Source: Promicromonospora sukumoe 327MFSha3.1 (lineage in GTDB: Bacteria; Actinomycetota; Actinomycetes; Actinomycetales; Cellulomonadaceae). Taken from it: DNA of 64,000 bases. Each line of letters begins with the position of its first letter. Position 1 is the first letter of the stretch. Both the position numbers and the translations under genes were made by a program. Location of the stretch: the NCBI RefSeq assembly GCF_000385135.1, contig NZ_ARQM01000018.1:124001-188000 (forward strand). Direction: 5' to 3'. The notes beneath the pieces are model-generated. The model saw only the letters and a program-made list of their open reading frames with translations, ran no database searches and was not told the DNA's origin. Of this stretch, positions 46,192 to 56,262 are shown in pieces.

Positions 46192-46647
46192 ATGAGCTTC
46201 TCCCACCCCACCGGGACCCGCGGAGCCCGGGTACCCGGACCCGTGTTCCGCTGGCTGAACCGCCTCATGATGCGGCACGCCAAGCGCACCACGGGCACGA
46301 CCATGGGCAAGAACCTCCTGGTCCTGACCACGGTCGGGCGCAAGAGCGGCGAGGCCCGGCCGACGCCGCTCGCCTGGTTCCCCGGGCCGGACGGCTCCTG
46401 GCTCGTCGTCGCCTCCGCCTGGGGCGCGGCGACCAACCCGGCGTGGTACCTCAACCTCGCCGCCCACCCGGACCGACTGACCGTCGAGCAGGGCGGCCGC
46501 ACGGTCGCCGTCACCGCCACGGAGCTGCACGGGGACGAGCGCGCGGAGGCGTGGCAGAAGATCACCGCCGAGGCCGCGAACTTCCGCCGGTACGAGCAGA
46601 CCACCGACCGCGAGATGCCGGTCATCCGGCTCACGCCGCGCGCCTGA
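46192..46647 (+). CDS. F420-type nitroreductase (DDN family), second copy
   Basis: 151 residues. LVLTTVGRKSGEARPTPLAW and MPVIRLTPRA are the DDN signature and end. N-terminal 35 residues (FRWLNRLMMRHAKRTTG) are amphipathic, as in membrane-associated members. RBS AAAGAGGAAG. Distinct from the copy at 14.0-14.5 kb; both imply an F420-making host. Confidence 0.87.
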   Translation: MSFSHPTGTRGARVPGPVFRWLNRLMMRHAKRTTGTTMGKNLLVLTTVGRKSGEARPTPLAWFPGPDGSWLVVASAWGAATNPAWYLNLAAHPDRLTVEQGGRTVAVTATELHGDERAEAWQKITAEAANFRRYEQTTDREMPVIRLTPRA

Positions 46648-46735
46648 GCGGCGCGCCCGGCCCGGCGCCGGCGCCCGGCCCGGCAGACATAGCCTGCTCC
46701 CAGCCTCCTGCCGGGCCGGACATAGCCCCGCGCCC

Positions 46736-46741
46736 TACGTT
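46736..46741 (+). promoter_or_regulatory. -10 box, leaderless intradiol dioxygenase gene
   Basis: TACGTT, 6 nt before ATG 46748; no RBS. Confidence 0.45.
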
Positions 46742-46747
46742 CGGCGC

Positions 46748-47674
46748 ATGAGCACCCACGGCAGCAGGCATGGACACCCGGCGCACGACGACGAGACCCC
46801 CGAGGCCCACGACCTCGGCCTCTCGCACGACCTGCCGACCCTCCTCAACCGGCGGCACGCCATCGGCCTGCTGACCGCGGGCGGGCTCGCGGCGGCGCTC
46901 GCGGCCTGCTCCGGCACCGGTTCGTCGGGCACCGGCACGGGCCCGGGCGGCGCGCCGTCGGGCGGCCCGGGCGGCGCACCGCCCGGCGGCGGCGAGGGCG
47001 GCCCGGGCGGCGGCGCGCCCGGCGACGTCTCGCAGGCCGACGTCGGCGAGGGCGAGATCCCGGAGGAGACCAACGGCCCCTACCCCGCCGACGGCACCAA
47101 CGGCCCCAACGCCCTGACCATGACGGGCGTGGTCCGCAGCGACATCACGTCCAGCTTCGGCGACTCGTCCGGCACGGCCGACGGCGTCCCGCTCACCTTC
47201 TCGCTGACCGTCGTGGACGTGTCGGGCGAGGGCGACGCCGGGACCCCCGTCGCGGGCGCCGCCGTCTACGCGTGGCACTGCGACCGCGACGGCAAGTACT
47301 CGATGTACGACATCGCCGACCAGAACTACCTGCGCGGCGTCCAGGAGGCCGACGCCGACGGCAAGGTCACGTTCACGTCGATCTTCCCCGCCTGCTACGC
47401 GGGCCGGTGGCCGCACATCCACTTCGAGATCTACCCCTCCCTGGACGACGCCACCAGCGCCACCAACCGCATGCGCACCTCGCAGCTCGCCCTGCCGCAG
47501 GACGTGTGCGACACCGTGTACGCGACGTCGGGCTACGAGCAGAGCGTGACCAACCTGGCGGGCGTCACCCTCGACTCGGACAACGTGTTCTCCGACGGGT
47601 ACGCGCTGCAGCTGGCGAAGGTCTCCGGCTCGGTGGGCAAGGGGTACACGGCGACGCTCCGCGTCCCGGTGTGA
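46748..47674 (+). CDS. Tat-type lipoprotein with intradiol ring-cleavage dioxygenase fold
   Basis: 308 residues. An RR motif (LNRRHAIGLLTAGG) and lipobox (LAACSG) suggest Tat export and lipid anchoring. A Gly/Pro-rich linker (GPGGAPSGGPGGAPPGGGEG) follows. The catalytic fold shows TNGPYPADG, AWHCDRDGKYSMYD and WPHIHFEIY (Tyr/His iron ligands). Family members cleave catechols; surface-anchored forms are known in actinobacteria, but the substrate is unknown. Probably leaderless. The next gene is DUF1684, also leaderless. Confidence 0.85.
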   Translation: MSTHGSRHGHPAHDDETPEAHDLGLSHDLPTLLNRRHAIGLLTAGGLAAALAACSGTGSSGTGTGPGGAPSGGPGGAPPGGGEGGPGGGAPGDVSQADVGEGEIPEETNGPYPADGTNGPNALTMTGVVRSDITSSFGDSSGTADGVPLTFSLTVVDVSGEGDAGTPVAGAAVYAWHCDRDGKYSMYDIADQNYLRGVQEADADGKVTFTSIFPACYAGRWPHIHFEIYPSLDDATSATNRMRTSQLALPQDVCDTVYATSGYEQSVTNLAGVTLDSDNVFSDGYALQLAKVSGSVGKGYTATLRVPV

Positions 47675-47689
47675 CGTCGCCGCGGTGGG

Positions 47690-47695
47690 TAGTGT
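47690..47695 (+). promoter_or_regulatory. -10 box, leaderless DUF1684 gene
   Basis: TAGTGT, 7 nt before ATG 47703; identical to the patatin promoter hexamer and spacing. Confidence 0.5.
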
Positions 47696-47702
47696 CGTGC
47701 GC

Positions 47703-48428
47703 ATGACGCACGCCACCACCTCCCCGGCCACCACAGCACTCCAGACCGCGGACTGGCGACGGCGCGTCTTCGCGCTGTACGCCGAGGCCCGCGCCCGCGC
47801 CGTCGTGAACCCCGCGGCGGCGCACGCCGGGTGGGTCGCCGCGCGCGACGAGCTCTTCGCGACCCACCCCGTCTCCCCGATCCTCCCGGAGGAGCGGGCC
47901 GGCTTCACCGGCCTGAGCGTCACCCCGTACGACCCGGCCTGGCGCCTCAGCGCACCGATCGTCCCGGCGGAGCCCGGGCCGGACGGCGCCCCGCGCCGCC
48001 TCGACGTCCCCACCGGGACCGACGGCGTGGTGCCGTTCGAGCTGCTCGGCACGGTCGCCCTGGGGTCCGACGCCCTGGGCGACCTCGGCACCCTCGACGT
48101 CTGGCGCCTCGCCTCCTACGGCGGCGGCCTGTTCGTGCCGATCAAGGACGCGCTGGCCGGCCCGCCCGGCGGCACCTACGGCGGCGGCCGCTACCTCATC
48201 GACACGATCAAGGGCTCCTGGCTCGGGCACACCGGCGGGTCGGACGGCGGCGAGGGCGGCGGCCCCGACGACTTCGGCGTCGGCGACCTGGTGCTCGACC
48301 TCAACTTCGCCTACAACCCGTCCTGCGCCTACGACCCGGCATGGACGTGCCCGCTCGCCCAGGACGGCAACACGCTGTCCGTCGAGGTCCCGGTGGGCGA
48401 GCGCACCCCGGCCAAGCCGGCGTACTGA
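47703..48428 (+). CDS. DUF1684-domain protein
   Basis: 241 residues, no signal. Ends with the family hallmark LDLNFAYNPSCAYDPAWTCP and VEVPVGER. Earlier RYLIDTIKGSWLG fits the same family. Function unknown; the conserved Cys pair in NPSCAYDPAWTC could bind metal. Separate leaderless promoter, followed by palindrome B4. Confidence 0.85.
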   Translation: MTHATTSPATTALQTADWRRRVFALYAEARARAVVNPAAAHAGWVAARDELFATHPVSPILPEERAGFTGLSVTPYDPAWRLSAPIVPAEPGPDGAPRRLDVPTGTDGVVPFELLGTVALGSDALGDLGTLDVWRLASYGGGLFVPIKDALAGPPGGTYGGGRYLIDTIKGSWLGHTGGSDGGEGGGPDDFGVGDLVLDLNFAYNPSCAYDPAWTCPLAQDGNTLSVEVPVGERTPAKPAY

Positions 48429-48449
48429 GCCGGGCGGCTGCCCCCCTCA

Positions 48450-48513
48450 CCTTCGAGGCCTAAGTTTCTTCGCTTTGAGCCAGCGGAAAGCGAAGAAACT
48501 TAGGCCTCGAAGG
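48450..48513. terminator. Palindrome family B, copy 4
   Basis: Arms CTTCGAGGCCTAAGTTTCTT... and its complement around a short irregular loop, 21 bp after the DUF1684 stop. Flanks CTGCCCCCCTC and GGGGACGGGCCCG match those of copy 1, outside the stem. Confidence 0.72.
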
Positions 48514-48528
48514 GGACGGGCCCGCAGC

Positions 48529-48547
48529 AAAGGTGAGGCTCGCCAAC
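48529..48547 (+). promoter_or_regulatory. Candidate IdeR/DtxR iron box upstream of VIT1-type gene
   Basis: AAAGGTGAGGCTCGCCAAC agrees with the consensus TTAGGTTAGGCTAACCTAA at 12 of 19 positions and keeps the central GGC/CC symmetry. It lies 49 bp before the start of an iron-transport gene. Confidence 0.5.
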
Positions 48548-48596
48548 CCAGCCCCCGGTGTTGGCCCCGCGGCGAGACTCCTGGTTGCCTGAGGCC

Positions 48597-49403
48597 ATGA
48601 CCACAGAACCGTCCGGTGCGGATCGCCCGGACACCGTCGGCGCGGCCGCCGACAGCGCCACCGCCGGGCAGCCCGAGGCCACGGCCCGCCCCGCCGTCGG
48701 GCACGCGGACGAACCCCACACCGACGGCCTCGCCGAGCGGCTGAACTGGCTCCGCGCCGGGGTGCTCGGCGCGAACGACGGCATCGTGTCCGTCGCCGCT
48801 GTCGCCGTCGGTGTCGCCGCCGCGACCTCGCAGACCGGGCCCATCCTCACCGCCGGGCTCGCCGCCCTCGTCGGCGGCGCCATCTCGATGGCGCTGGGCG
48901 AGTACGTCTCGGTGTCCAGCCAGTCCGACACCCAGAGGGCCCTCATCGCCAAGGAGAAGGCCGAGCTCGCCGAGATGCCGCAGGAGGAGCTCGCCGAGCT
49001 CGCCGCCATCTACGAGGCCAAGGGCCTGTCCCCCGCCACCGCCCGGCAGGTCGCCGTCGAGCTCACCGAGCACGACGCGCTGACCGCGCACCTGGAGGCC
49101 GAGCTCAACATCGACGAGGACGGCGTCGTCAGCCCCTGGCACGCGGCGCTCGCCTCGGCCGTGGCCTTCACCCTCGGCGCCGTGCTGCCGCTCGCCGCGG
49201 TGCTCCTCGTCCCGGAGCCCTGGCGGGTCGGCGCCACGTTCGCCGTCGTGCTGGTCGCGCTGGCCGGCACCGGCTGGATCGCGGCCTGGATCGGCGACGC
49301 GCCCCGGGTGCGCGCCACGGGTCGCGTCGTCGTCGGCGGGGCGCTGGCGCTCGGCGCCACCTTCGCGCTGGGCTCACTGCTCGGCACGACGGCGGCCGGG
49401 TGA
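48597..49403 (+). CDS. VIT1/CCC1-family iron/manganese transporter
   Basis: 268 residues. A 50-residue disordered N-terminus precedes LNWLRAGVLGANDGIVSVAA, the family's first helix. ISMALGEYVSVSSQSD follows, then a Glu-rich cytoplasmic metal-binding segment (AKEKAELAEMPQEELAELAA) and three more helices. It moves Fe2+/Mn2+ out of the cytosol. An iron-box-like site lies upstream. Confidence 0.9.
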   Translation: MTTEPSGADRPDTVGAAADSATAGQPEATARPAVGHADEPHTDGLAERLNWLRAGVLGANDGIVSVAAVAVGVAAATSQTGPILTAGLAALVGGAISMALGEYVSVSSQSDTQRALIAKEKAELAEMPQEELAELAAIYEAKGLSPATARQVAVELTEHDALTAHLEAELNIDEDGVVSPWHAALASAVAFTLGAVLPLAAVLLVPEPWRVGATFAVVLVALAGTGWIAAWIGDAPRVRATGRVVVGGALALGATFALGSLLGTTAAG

Positions 49404-49419
49404 GTACCGTTAGCGCCCG

Positions 49420-50697
49420 ATGAACACCATCGACATCACACCGCCCCCGGCCGGCACACCCTCGTCGGCGTACGGCGTCCACTCCGAGGTGGGCCGCCTG
49501 CGCAAGGTGCTGGTCTGCGCCCCGGGCCTGGCCCACCAGCGCCTCACCCCGTCCAACTCCGCGGACCTGCTGTTCGACGACGTGCTGTGGGTCGAGCGCG
49601 CCCAGCAGGACCACGCCGACTTCGTGACCGAGCTGCGCGACCGCGACGTCGACGTCGTCGAGCTGCACGCCCTGCTCGCGCAGACGCTGCGCGTGCCGGG
49701 CGCCCGCGACTGGCTGCTCGACCGCAAGATCGTGCCGGAGATCGTGGGCAACGGCCTGGTCGAGGCCACGCGCGAGTACCTGGAGTCGCTGCCGGAGCAC
49801 GAGCTGGCCCGGTACCTGATCGGCGGCCTGGCCGTGGCCGACGTCCCCGAGCTGCCGCCGGGCTTCCGCGCGCTGGCCGACCTGAGCCCGGACGCGCGCG
49901 AGTACCTCATGCCGCCGCTGCCCAACACGCTGTTCACGCGCGACACGACGTGCTGGATCTACGGCGGCCTCACCCTGAACCCGCTGTACTGGCAGGCGCG
50001 CCGGGACGAGACGCTGCTGATGAAGGCGATCTACACGTTCCACCCCGACTTCGTGGGCAGCCGCGTGTGGTGGGGCGACCCGGAGACCACCCACGGCGAG
50101 GCCACCTTCGAGGGCGGCGACATCATGCCGATCGGCAACGGGACCGTGCTGATGGGCATGAGCGAGCGCACCTCGCGCCAGGCCATCACGCAGGTCGCCG
50201 CCTCGCTGTTCGAGGCGGGCGCGGCCGAGCAGATCGTCGTGGCGGGCATGCCCCGGCTGCGCGCGGCCATGCACCTGGACACGATCATGACGTTCGTCGA
50301 CGTCGACACCGTCACCGTGTACCCGCGCATCGTCGACCGCGTGCACCCGTTCGTGCTGCGCCCGGACTCCGGCCCGATCGGCGTCTCCGTGACCGACGCC
50401 GGGGCGTCGTCGTTCCTCGACGTCGTCGGCAAGGTCTCGGGGCTGGGCCGGCTGCGCGTCATCGAGACCGGCGGCGACGTCTACGAGTCCGAGCGTCAGC
50501 AGTGGGACAGCGGCAACAACTCCGTGGCCGTCGAGCCCGGCGTGGTGTTCACGTACGACCGGAACACGACCACCAACGACCTGCTGCGCAAGGCCGGAAT
50601 CGAGGTGATCGAGATCGCGGGCGGCGAGCTCGGCCGCGGCCGGGGCGGCGGGCACTGCATGACCTGCCCGATCATCCGGGAGCCCGTGAGCTGGTAG
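49420..50697 (+). CDS. arcA: Arginine deiminase
   Basis: 425 residues. [35 protein letters not shown], catalytic His in [11 protein letters not shown] and nucleophile Cys413 in GGGHCMTCP. Hydrolyses arginine to citrulline and ammonia. No arcB or arcC neighbours, so it may serve acid tolerance or nitrogen supply. A TACCGT hexamer 9 nt before the ATG suggests a very short leader. Confidence 0.92.
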   Translation: MNTIDITPPPAGTPSSAYGVHSEVGRLRKVLVCAPGLAHQRLTPSNSADLLFDDVLWVERAQQDHADFVTELRDRDVDVVELHALLAQTLRVPGARDWLLDRKIVPEIVGNGLVEATREYLESLPEHELARYLIGGLAVADVPELPPGFRALADLSPDAREYLMPPLPNTLFTRDTTCWIYGGLTLNPLYWQARRDETLLMKAIYTFHPDFVGSRVWWGDPETTHGEATFEGGDIMPIGNGTVLMGMSERTSRQAITQVAASLFEAGAAEQIVVAGMPRLRAAMHLDTIMTFVDVDTVTVYPRIVDRVHPFVLRPDSGPIGVSVTDAGASSFLDVVGKVSGLGRLRVIETGGDVYESERQQWDSGNNSVAVEPGVVFTYDRNTTTNDLLRKAGIEVIEIAGGELGRGRGGGHCMTCPIIREPVSW

Positions 50698-50774
50698 GCG
50701 GCTGGACCGCGCCGCACCCACCACCGACCGACAGTTACTCTGCATTCCGGACAAAACCCTTGAAAGGAGTCCGG

Positions 50775-51614
50775 ATGTCGGTCGGTGGCGTGCCAGTTCG
50801 CGAGCGCCTGCGCAGGCTGGTCGAGCACCAGTGGTTCCAGCGGACGGTGCTCGGCGTGATCATCGCCAACGCCGCGATCCTCGGCCTGGAGACGTCGATC
50901 CTCGACGGCCCGGTGGACGAGGTGCTCCAGGTGATCGACGACGTGATGCTGTGGTTCTTCGTCGCCGAGATCTCGCTGCGCCTGGTGGCCCACGGCCCGC
51001 GCTTCTTCCGCGATCCCTGGAGCGTCTTCGACCTGCTGGTGGTCGGCATCGCCCTGATCCCGGCGACCGGCCCGCTGTCGCTGCTGCGCGCCCTGCGGAT
51101 CCTGCGGGTGCTGCGCCTGGCCGACTCCGTGCCCTCCATGAAGCGCGTGGTCAACGGCCTCGTCGCGGCCGTGCCGGGCATGGGCTCGGTGGGCGCGCTG
51201 CTGGTCCTGGTCATGTACGTCTCCGTGGTGATCGCGACCAACCTCTACGGCGCGATCGCCCCCGAGCACTTCGGCGACCTGGGCACCACGGCGTTCACGC
51301 TGTTCCAGGTCATGACCGGCGAGGCCTGGCCGGACATCGCGGACGACGTCATGGAGGTCGAGCCGACGGCGTGGATCTTCTTCGTCGTGTTCATCCTGGT
51401 GGTCTCGTTCGCTGTGCTGAACCTGTTCATCGCCGTGGTCGTCAGCGGCATGGAGAGCATCGACGACCTCGCCGAGCACGAGGAGAAGAACGACGCCGAG
51501 GTGATGAACGAGCTGCGCGCCATCCGGGCGCAGCTCGCCGCCGTGCAGGCCGAGCTCGCGGCGTCCCGCGCCGCGTCCCCGGACCCGGAACCCGAGACGG
51601 TGCCCGCGCCCTGA
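50775..51614 (+). CDS. Single-domain voltage-gated cation channel (BacNaV-like)
   Basis: 279 residues. Six helices; S4 has four spaced Arg near 105-114 (LLRALRILRVLRLAD). The pore loop FQVMTGEAWPDIADDV carries the selectivity filter with Glu as in NaChBac-type sodium channels, though TGEAWPD differs from TLESW. A cytoplasmic coiled coil (NELRAIRAQLAAVQAELAAS) should drive tetramer formation. RBS AAAGGAG precedes ATG 50775. Confidence 0.88.
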   Translation: MSVGGVPVRERLRRLVEHQWFQRTVLGVIIANAAILGLETSILDGPVDEVLQVIDDVMLWFFVAEISLRLVAHGPRFFRDPWSVFDLLVVGIALIPATGPLSLLRALRILRVLRLADSVPSMKRVVNGLVAAVPGMGSVGALLVLVMYVSVVIATNLYGAIAPEHFGDLGTTAFTLFQVMTGEAWPDIADDVMEVEPTAWIFFVVFILVVSFAVLNLFIAVVVSGMESIDDLAEHEEKNDAEVMNELRAIRAQLAAVQAELAASRAASPDPEPETVPAP

Positions 51615-51891
51615 GCGGGCGGGGACCGCGGTCCCGCGCACGGTGCCGACGGCGCGACACGCCGTGGGGACGCGCCACGCCGGTTCCTTGATGCATCCTT
51701 GGGTTGCAGTTCCGGAAAAGCCATAGACGCTGTCAAGTCCTCGTTGTACCTTTCTTCACACACGGACTCCGCGCCGTGGCGGCAGGTTGTGTGTCAGTGA
51801 CCGCCTGCCCCGCGTCCCGGGTACCGCCGACAGCACCACGAACAGCAACTTCACCAGCCACTTCAAGAAACGGGAAAGGACGAGATCCACG
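51615..51891. other. Spacer upstream of a small ORF
   Basis: This stretch is less GC-biased around 51690-51780 (TTGATGCATCCTTGGGTTGC, ACCTTTCTTCACACAC), which suggests a promoter and leader. I see no gene with convincing codon use here on either strand. Confidence 0.4.
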
Positions 51892-52026
51892 ATGGTTCGC
51901 ACGAGCATCACGCACCGGGCCGCAGGCCTGAGCAAGGCCAGTGCCGCCACCACCTCGTCCTTCCCGACCACAGCGCAGCACCTCTGGGACGGCCGCGAGG
52001 CCATCCGGGGCGCCATACGCCGCTGA
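51892..52026 (+). CDS. 44-residue hypothetical protein
   Basis: MVRTSITHRAAGLSKASAAT, then TSSFPTTAQHLWDGREAIRG and AIRR. GGAAAGGA lies about 13 bp upstream. Basic, Ser/Thr-rich, no membrane segment. Followed by a GAGCCGCC hairpin. Possibly a small DNA/RNA-binding or leader peptide; not recognised. Confidence 0.45.
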   Translation: MVRTSITHRAAGLSKASAATTSSFPTTAQHLWDGREAIRGAIRR

Positions 52027-52051
52027 TCCGGTTCCGCCGGACCAGTGCTGT

Positions 52052-52085
52052 GAGCCGCCTCGGGACCCCTGTTCCCGGGCGGCTC
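52052..52085 (+). terminator. Hairpin after the 44-residue ORF
   Basis: GAGCCGCCTCGGGA pairs with TCCCGGGCGGCTC (one bulge), followed by TTGTCGT. Confidence 0.6.
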
Positions 52086-52177
52086 TTGTCGTCCCGGGCC
52101 CAGGGGTGCAGCACCCCCAGCACCATCCGAAGGACAAGAAGAACCGAGACGACAAGCTCACCGGAAGGAGCAGGCCC

Positions 52178-52648
52178 GTGGCCGACGTCCTAGTCCTCAA
52201 TGCCGGCTACGAGCCGCTGCACCGGGTATCGGTCCGGCACGCCATCCACATGCTCGTGCGCGAGGTCGCGGTCGTGGAGGAGGCGGTCGACGGCCGCTCC
52301 TTCGGGCCGTTCCCCTTACCGCGCGTGCTGCGGCTGGTCCGGTACGTGACGATGCGGTGGCTCTACAAGTCGGGCGGGGCGCCCGCGTGCACCAAGCTCG
52401 GCGTCAAGCGTCGCGACGGCCTGTGCGCCTACTGCGGCGGCCCCGCCGAGACCGTGGACCACATCCTCCCGCGGTCCCGTGGCGGGCCCTCGACGTGGAT
52501 GAACCTCGTGGCCGCCTGCTACGAGTGCAACTCGCACAAGGCGGACCGCACCCCGGCCGAGGCCGGCATGGTGCTCCACGTGACGCCGCACGTCCCACGC
52601 GCGGACTACGCGCGCGCCATCCGGCACAGAGCGGCGCGCGCGGCTTAG
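52178..52648 (+). CDS. HNH endonuclease
   Basis: 156 residues, GTG start with AAGGAG 7 bp upstream. HNH/zinc module CAYCGGPAETVDHILPRSRG, then ACYECNSHKADRTP. The N-terminus LVLNAGYEPLHRVSVRHAIH is shared by a widespread actinobacterial/cyanobacterial HNH group of uncertain biological role (DNA repair or mobile-element functions have been proposed for HNH proteins). Followed by a canonical terminator. Confidence 0.9.
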   Translation: MADVLVLNAGYEPLHRVSVRHAIHMLVREVAVVEEAVDGRSFGPFPLPRVLRLVRYVTMRWLYKSGGAPACTKLGVKRRDGLCAYCGGPAETVDHILPRSRGGPSTWMNLVAACYECNSHKADRTPAEAGMVLHVTPHVPRADYARAIRHRAARAA

Positions 52649-52673
52649 GCCGGGGCGCGCGAACGATCGGTAG

Positions 52674-52720
52674 AAGGTCAGGTGATCGGCAACTCGAGTT
52701 GCCGATCACCTGACCTTTTT
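52674..52720 (+). terminator. Palindrome family D, copy 2: canonical terminator with T-run
   Basis: Perfect 22-bp arms (AAGGTCAGGTGATCGGCAAC...) with a central CGAG, followed by TTTTT. Shares GTCAGGTGATCGG with copy 1. It is the only family member with a T-tract and supports a terminator role for the set. Confidence 0.85.
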
Positions 52721-52818
52721 GCAGCTCACTTGCCGGCGTGCCCCGTCATCCGGCTCCTTGTCGCCGCGGTGAAGTCCGGGGTCCGGGGCGCGCACTTCCT
52801 GCCACTTTCAACATATAG

Positions 52819-54414
<1,596 letters not shown>

Positions 54415-54558
54415 GCCGTCCGGACGCCGCCTTAGCAGGTCGCCCGGTGAACCGCCTGGTGAGGCCGAAACACGCCGGGTGAAGAGCCCCGGTACCCTGT
54501 CCGCGTTCATGACCCTCGCCACGACACTGTCCGGCGACCGGAGAAGGGGGACGCCCGA

Positions 54559-56232
54559 GTGAGCGTCGAAACCGCTGGGTGGCCGCGCGCCGTAGTGGTC
54601 GTGCGCGACGACGGAACGGGGCAGGTGGCCATCAACGGCCAGACCGTGCCTGTCTACCGCAGCAGCCTGGGCGAGACCCGCAGCGAGGTCATGCGCCTGG
54701 TCATGGAGTACTCGGCGAGCATCGGGCTGGCCGTCGAGGTCCAGGCGCTGGGGCCCGAGGGGCCCAGTGCGCTGACCGTCCACCCCGACGGCCGCGTGGT
54801 GCACGACGACGGCGTGGGCGCCATCCAGGCGGCGCAGGCAGCGCAGGCCGCTCAGGCCGCTCAGGCGGCCCAGATCGCCGCGCAGGCCGCGCTCGCGCAG
54901 CCCGCGCCCGCCCCGGCCGCCCCCGTGCAGGCGGCGGCCGCCCCGGCCGCCGCCGTGCAGACGGTGCCTGCTCCCGCCCAGCCGGACGTGCAGGCGGACG
55001 CCCAGACGGCCCCCGCCCCGACCGCTCCGGCACCCGCCGCCGCACCGGCCGGCCCGGCCGCACCGGCCCCGGCGCCCGTCGCCGCCGCCGAACCCGGCCT
55101 GGTGCCGCACGGCGCGCCGGCGCAGGACACGCAGGCGCCGCCCATCACGCTGCTCGGGCCGCAGGCCGACCTGGAGCCCGAGGCCACGACGCCCGGCGGC
55201 ACGATCGCCCCGCCGTCCGCCCCGGCCCCGGCCCCGGCCGAGCCTTCCGGCGAGCCGCCCCTCGGCCCCGGCGGGCCCAGCGGCGCTGGCAGCTCCGACG
55301 TCGGCCGCCGGGACAGCCGCCGGTCGTCGTTCCTGGTCCAGGACCGCCTCGACGAGCCCGCCACGCAGGGCGTGCGCGGCGTGCTGGCCCGGGTGGGCCT
55401 CCGCGTGGGACCCAGCGAGTCCGAGCGCGCCGAGCGGGCCGACGAGCAGGCCGTGAGCCTGCACTGGCAGGGCCCCCGCACCATCTCGATCGTGAACGGC
55501 AAGGGCGGCGCGGGCAAGACACCGTCGACCGTGCTGCTCGCGGCGGTGTTCGCGCAGTTCGGCGGCTCCGGCGTCGTCACCTGGGACAACAACCAGACCC
55601 GCGGGACGCTGGGCTGGCGCACCGAGCAGGACCAGCACGAGGCGACCCTGCTCGACCTGATCCCCCGCACCGAGCACTTCCTGGGCCCGGCGGCACAGCT
55701 CGGCGACCTGGCCGGGTTCGTGCACCACCAGTCGCGGATGCGGTTCGACGTGCTGCGGTCCAAGCCGATGGCGCTGGCGCACGAGCAGCGCATCTCGTCG
55801 GAGGACGTCGACGCCATCCACGCGGTGCTCGCCAAGTTCTACCGGCTGATCTTCATCGACTCCGGCAACGACGAGTCCGACCCGATGTGGCTGCGCATGA
55901 TCGACCACACCGACCAGCTAGTGGTGGCCACCAGCACCCGCGACGACCACGCCGAGGCCGGTGCGCTGCTCCTGGAGGCGCTGACGGGCCGCGGGGAGCA
56001 CATGGCGGAGCTCGCCCGGAAGGCCGTCGTCGTGGTGAGCCAGTCCGACCCGAAGGCGACGCCGGCCGACATGCGCCGGGTCGCCCAGGGCTACCGTGCG
56101 CTGGCGCGCGAGGTCGTCACCGTCCCGTTCGACCCGGCCATGGTGGACGGCCAGCTCGACTACCGGGCCCTGCGCCCCCAGACCCGCCGGGCCTGGCTGG
56201 CCGCGGGCGCGGCGGTCTCGCGCGGGTTCTGA
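54559..56232 (+). CDS. EspI/MinD-like ATPase with Ala/Pro-rich linker, paralogue 1
   Basis: 557 residues, GTG start, GAGAAGGGGG RBS. The N-terminal domain (about 8-88, WPRAVVVVRDDGTGQVAING) is shared with paralogue 2. A QAA repeat and Ala/Pro linker (90-250) follow, then a conserved neck (ATQGVRGVLARVGLRVGPSE). The MinD/ParA domain has deviant Walker A KGGAGKT at 315-321 and SGNDESDP in place of the Walker B Asp-rich strand. The usual DxDPxxG switch is WDNNQTRG. The layout matches mycobacterial ESX-1 EspI, so a type VII secretion-related role is likely (inference). Confidence 0.8.
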   Translation: MSVETAGWPRAVVVVRDDGTGQVAINGQTVPVYRSSLGETRSEVMRLVMEYSASIGLAVEVQALGPEGPSALTVHPDGRVVHDDGVGAIQAAQAAQAAQAAQAAQIAAQAALAQPAPAPAAPVQAAAAPAAAVQTVPAPAQPDVQADAQTAPAPTAPAPAAAPAGPAAPAPAPVAAAEPGLVPHGAPAQDTQAPPITLLGPQADLEPEATTPGGTIAPPSAPAPAPAEPSGEPPLGPGGPSGAGSSDVGRRDSRRSSFLVQDRLDEPATQGVRGVLARVGLRVGPSESERAERADEQAVSLHWQGPRTISIVNGKGGAGKTPSTVLLAAVFAQFGGSGVVTWDNNQTRGTLGWRTEQDQHEATLLDLIPRTEHFLGPAAQLGDLAGFVHHQSRMRFDVLRSKPMALAHEQRISSEDVDAIHAVLAKFYRLIFIDSGNDESDPMWLRMIDHTDQLVVATSTRDDHAEAGALLLEALTGRGEHMAELARKAVVVVSQSDPKATPADMRRVAQGYRALAREVVTVPFDPAMVDGQLDYRALRPQTRRAWLAAGAAVSRGF

Positions 56233-56262
56233 GCCGGGAGAACCGGGAGACCGACGCCGTCG

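Noticed and set aside
48558-48597. Earlier start for the VIT1-type gene
   Set aside because: The extra residues have no family support and would overlap the spacer holding the iron-box-like site; ATG 48597 is simpler.
51756-52016. Minus-strand hydrophobic small ORF opposite the 44-residue ORF
   Set aside because: No RBS found, and the plus-strand frame has better start context and a downstream hairpin; kept only as a doubt in the findings.
54820-54900. QAA repeats as an antifreeze- or silk-like protein
   Set aside because: The repeat is a short low-complexity linker between two conserved domains of an ATPase.
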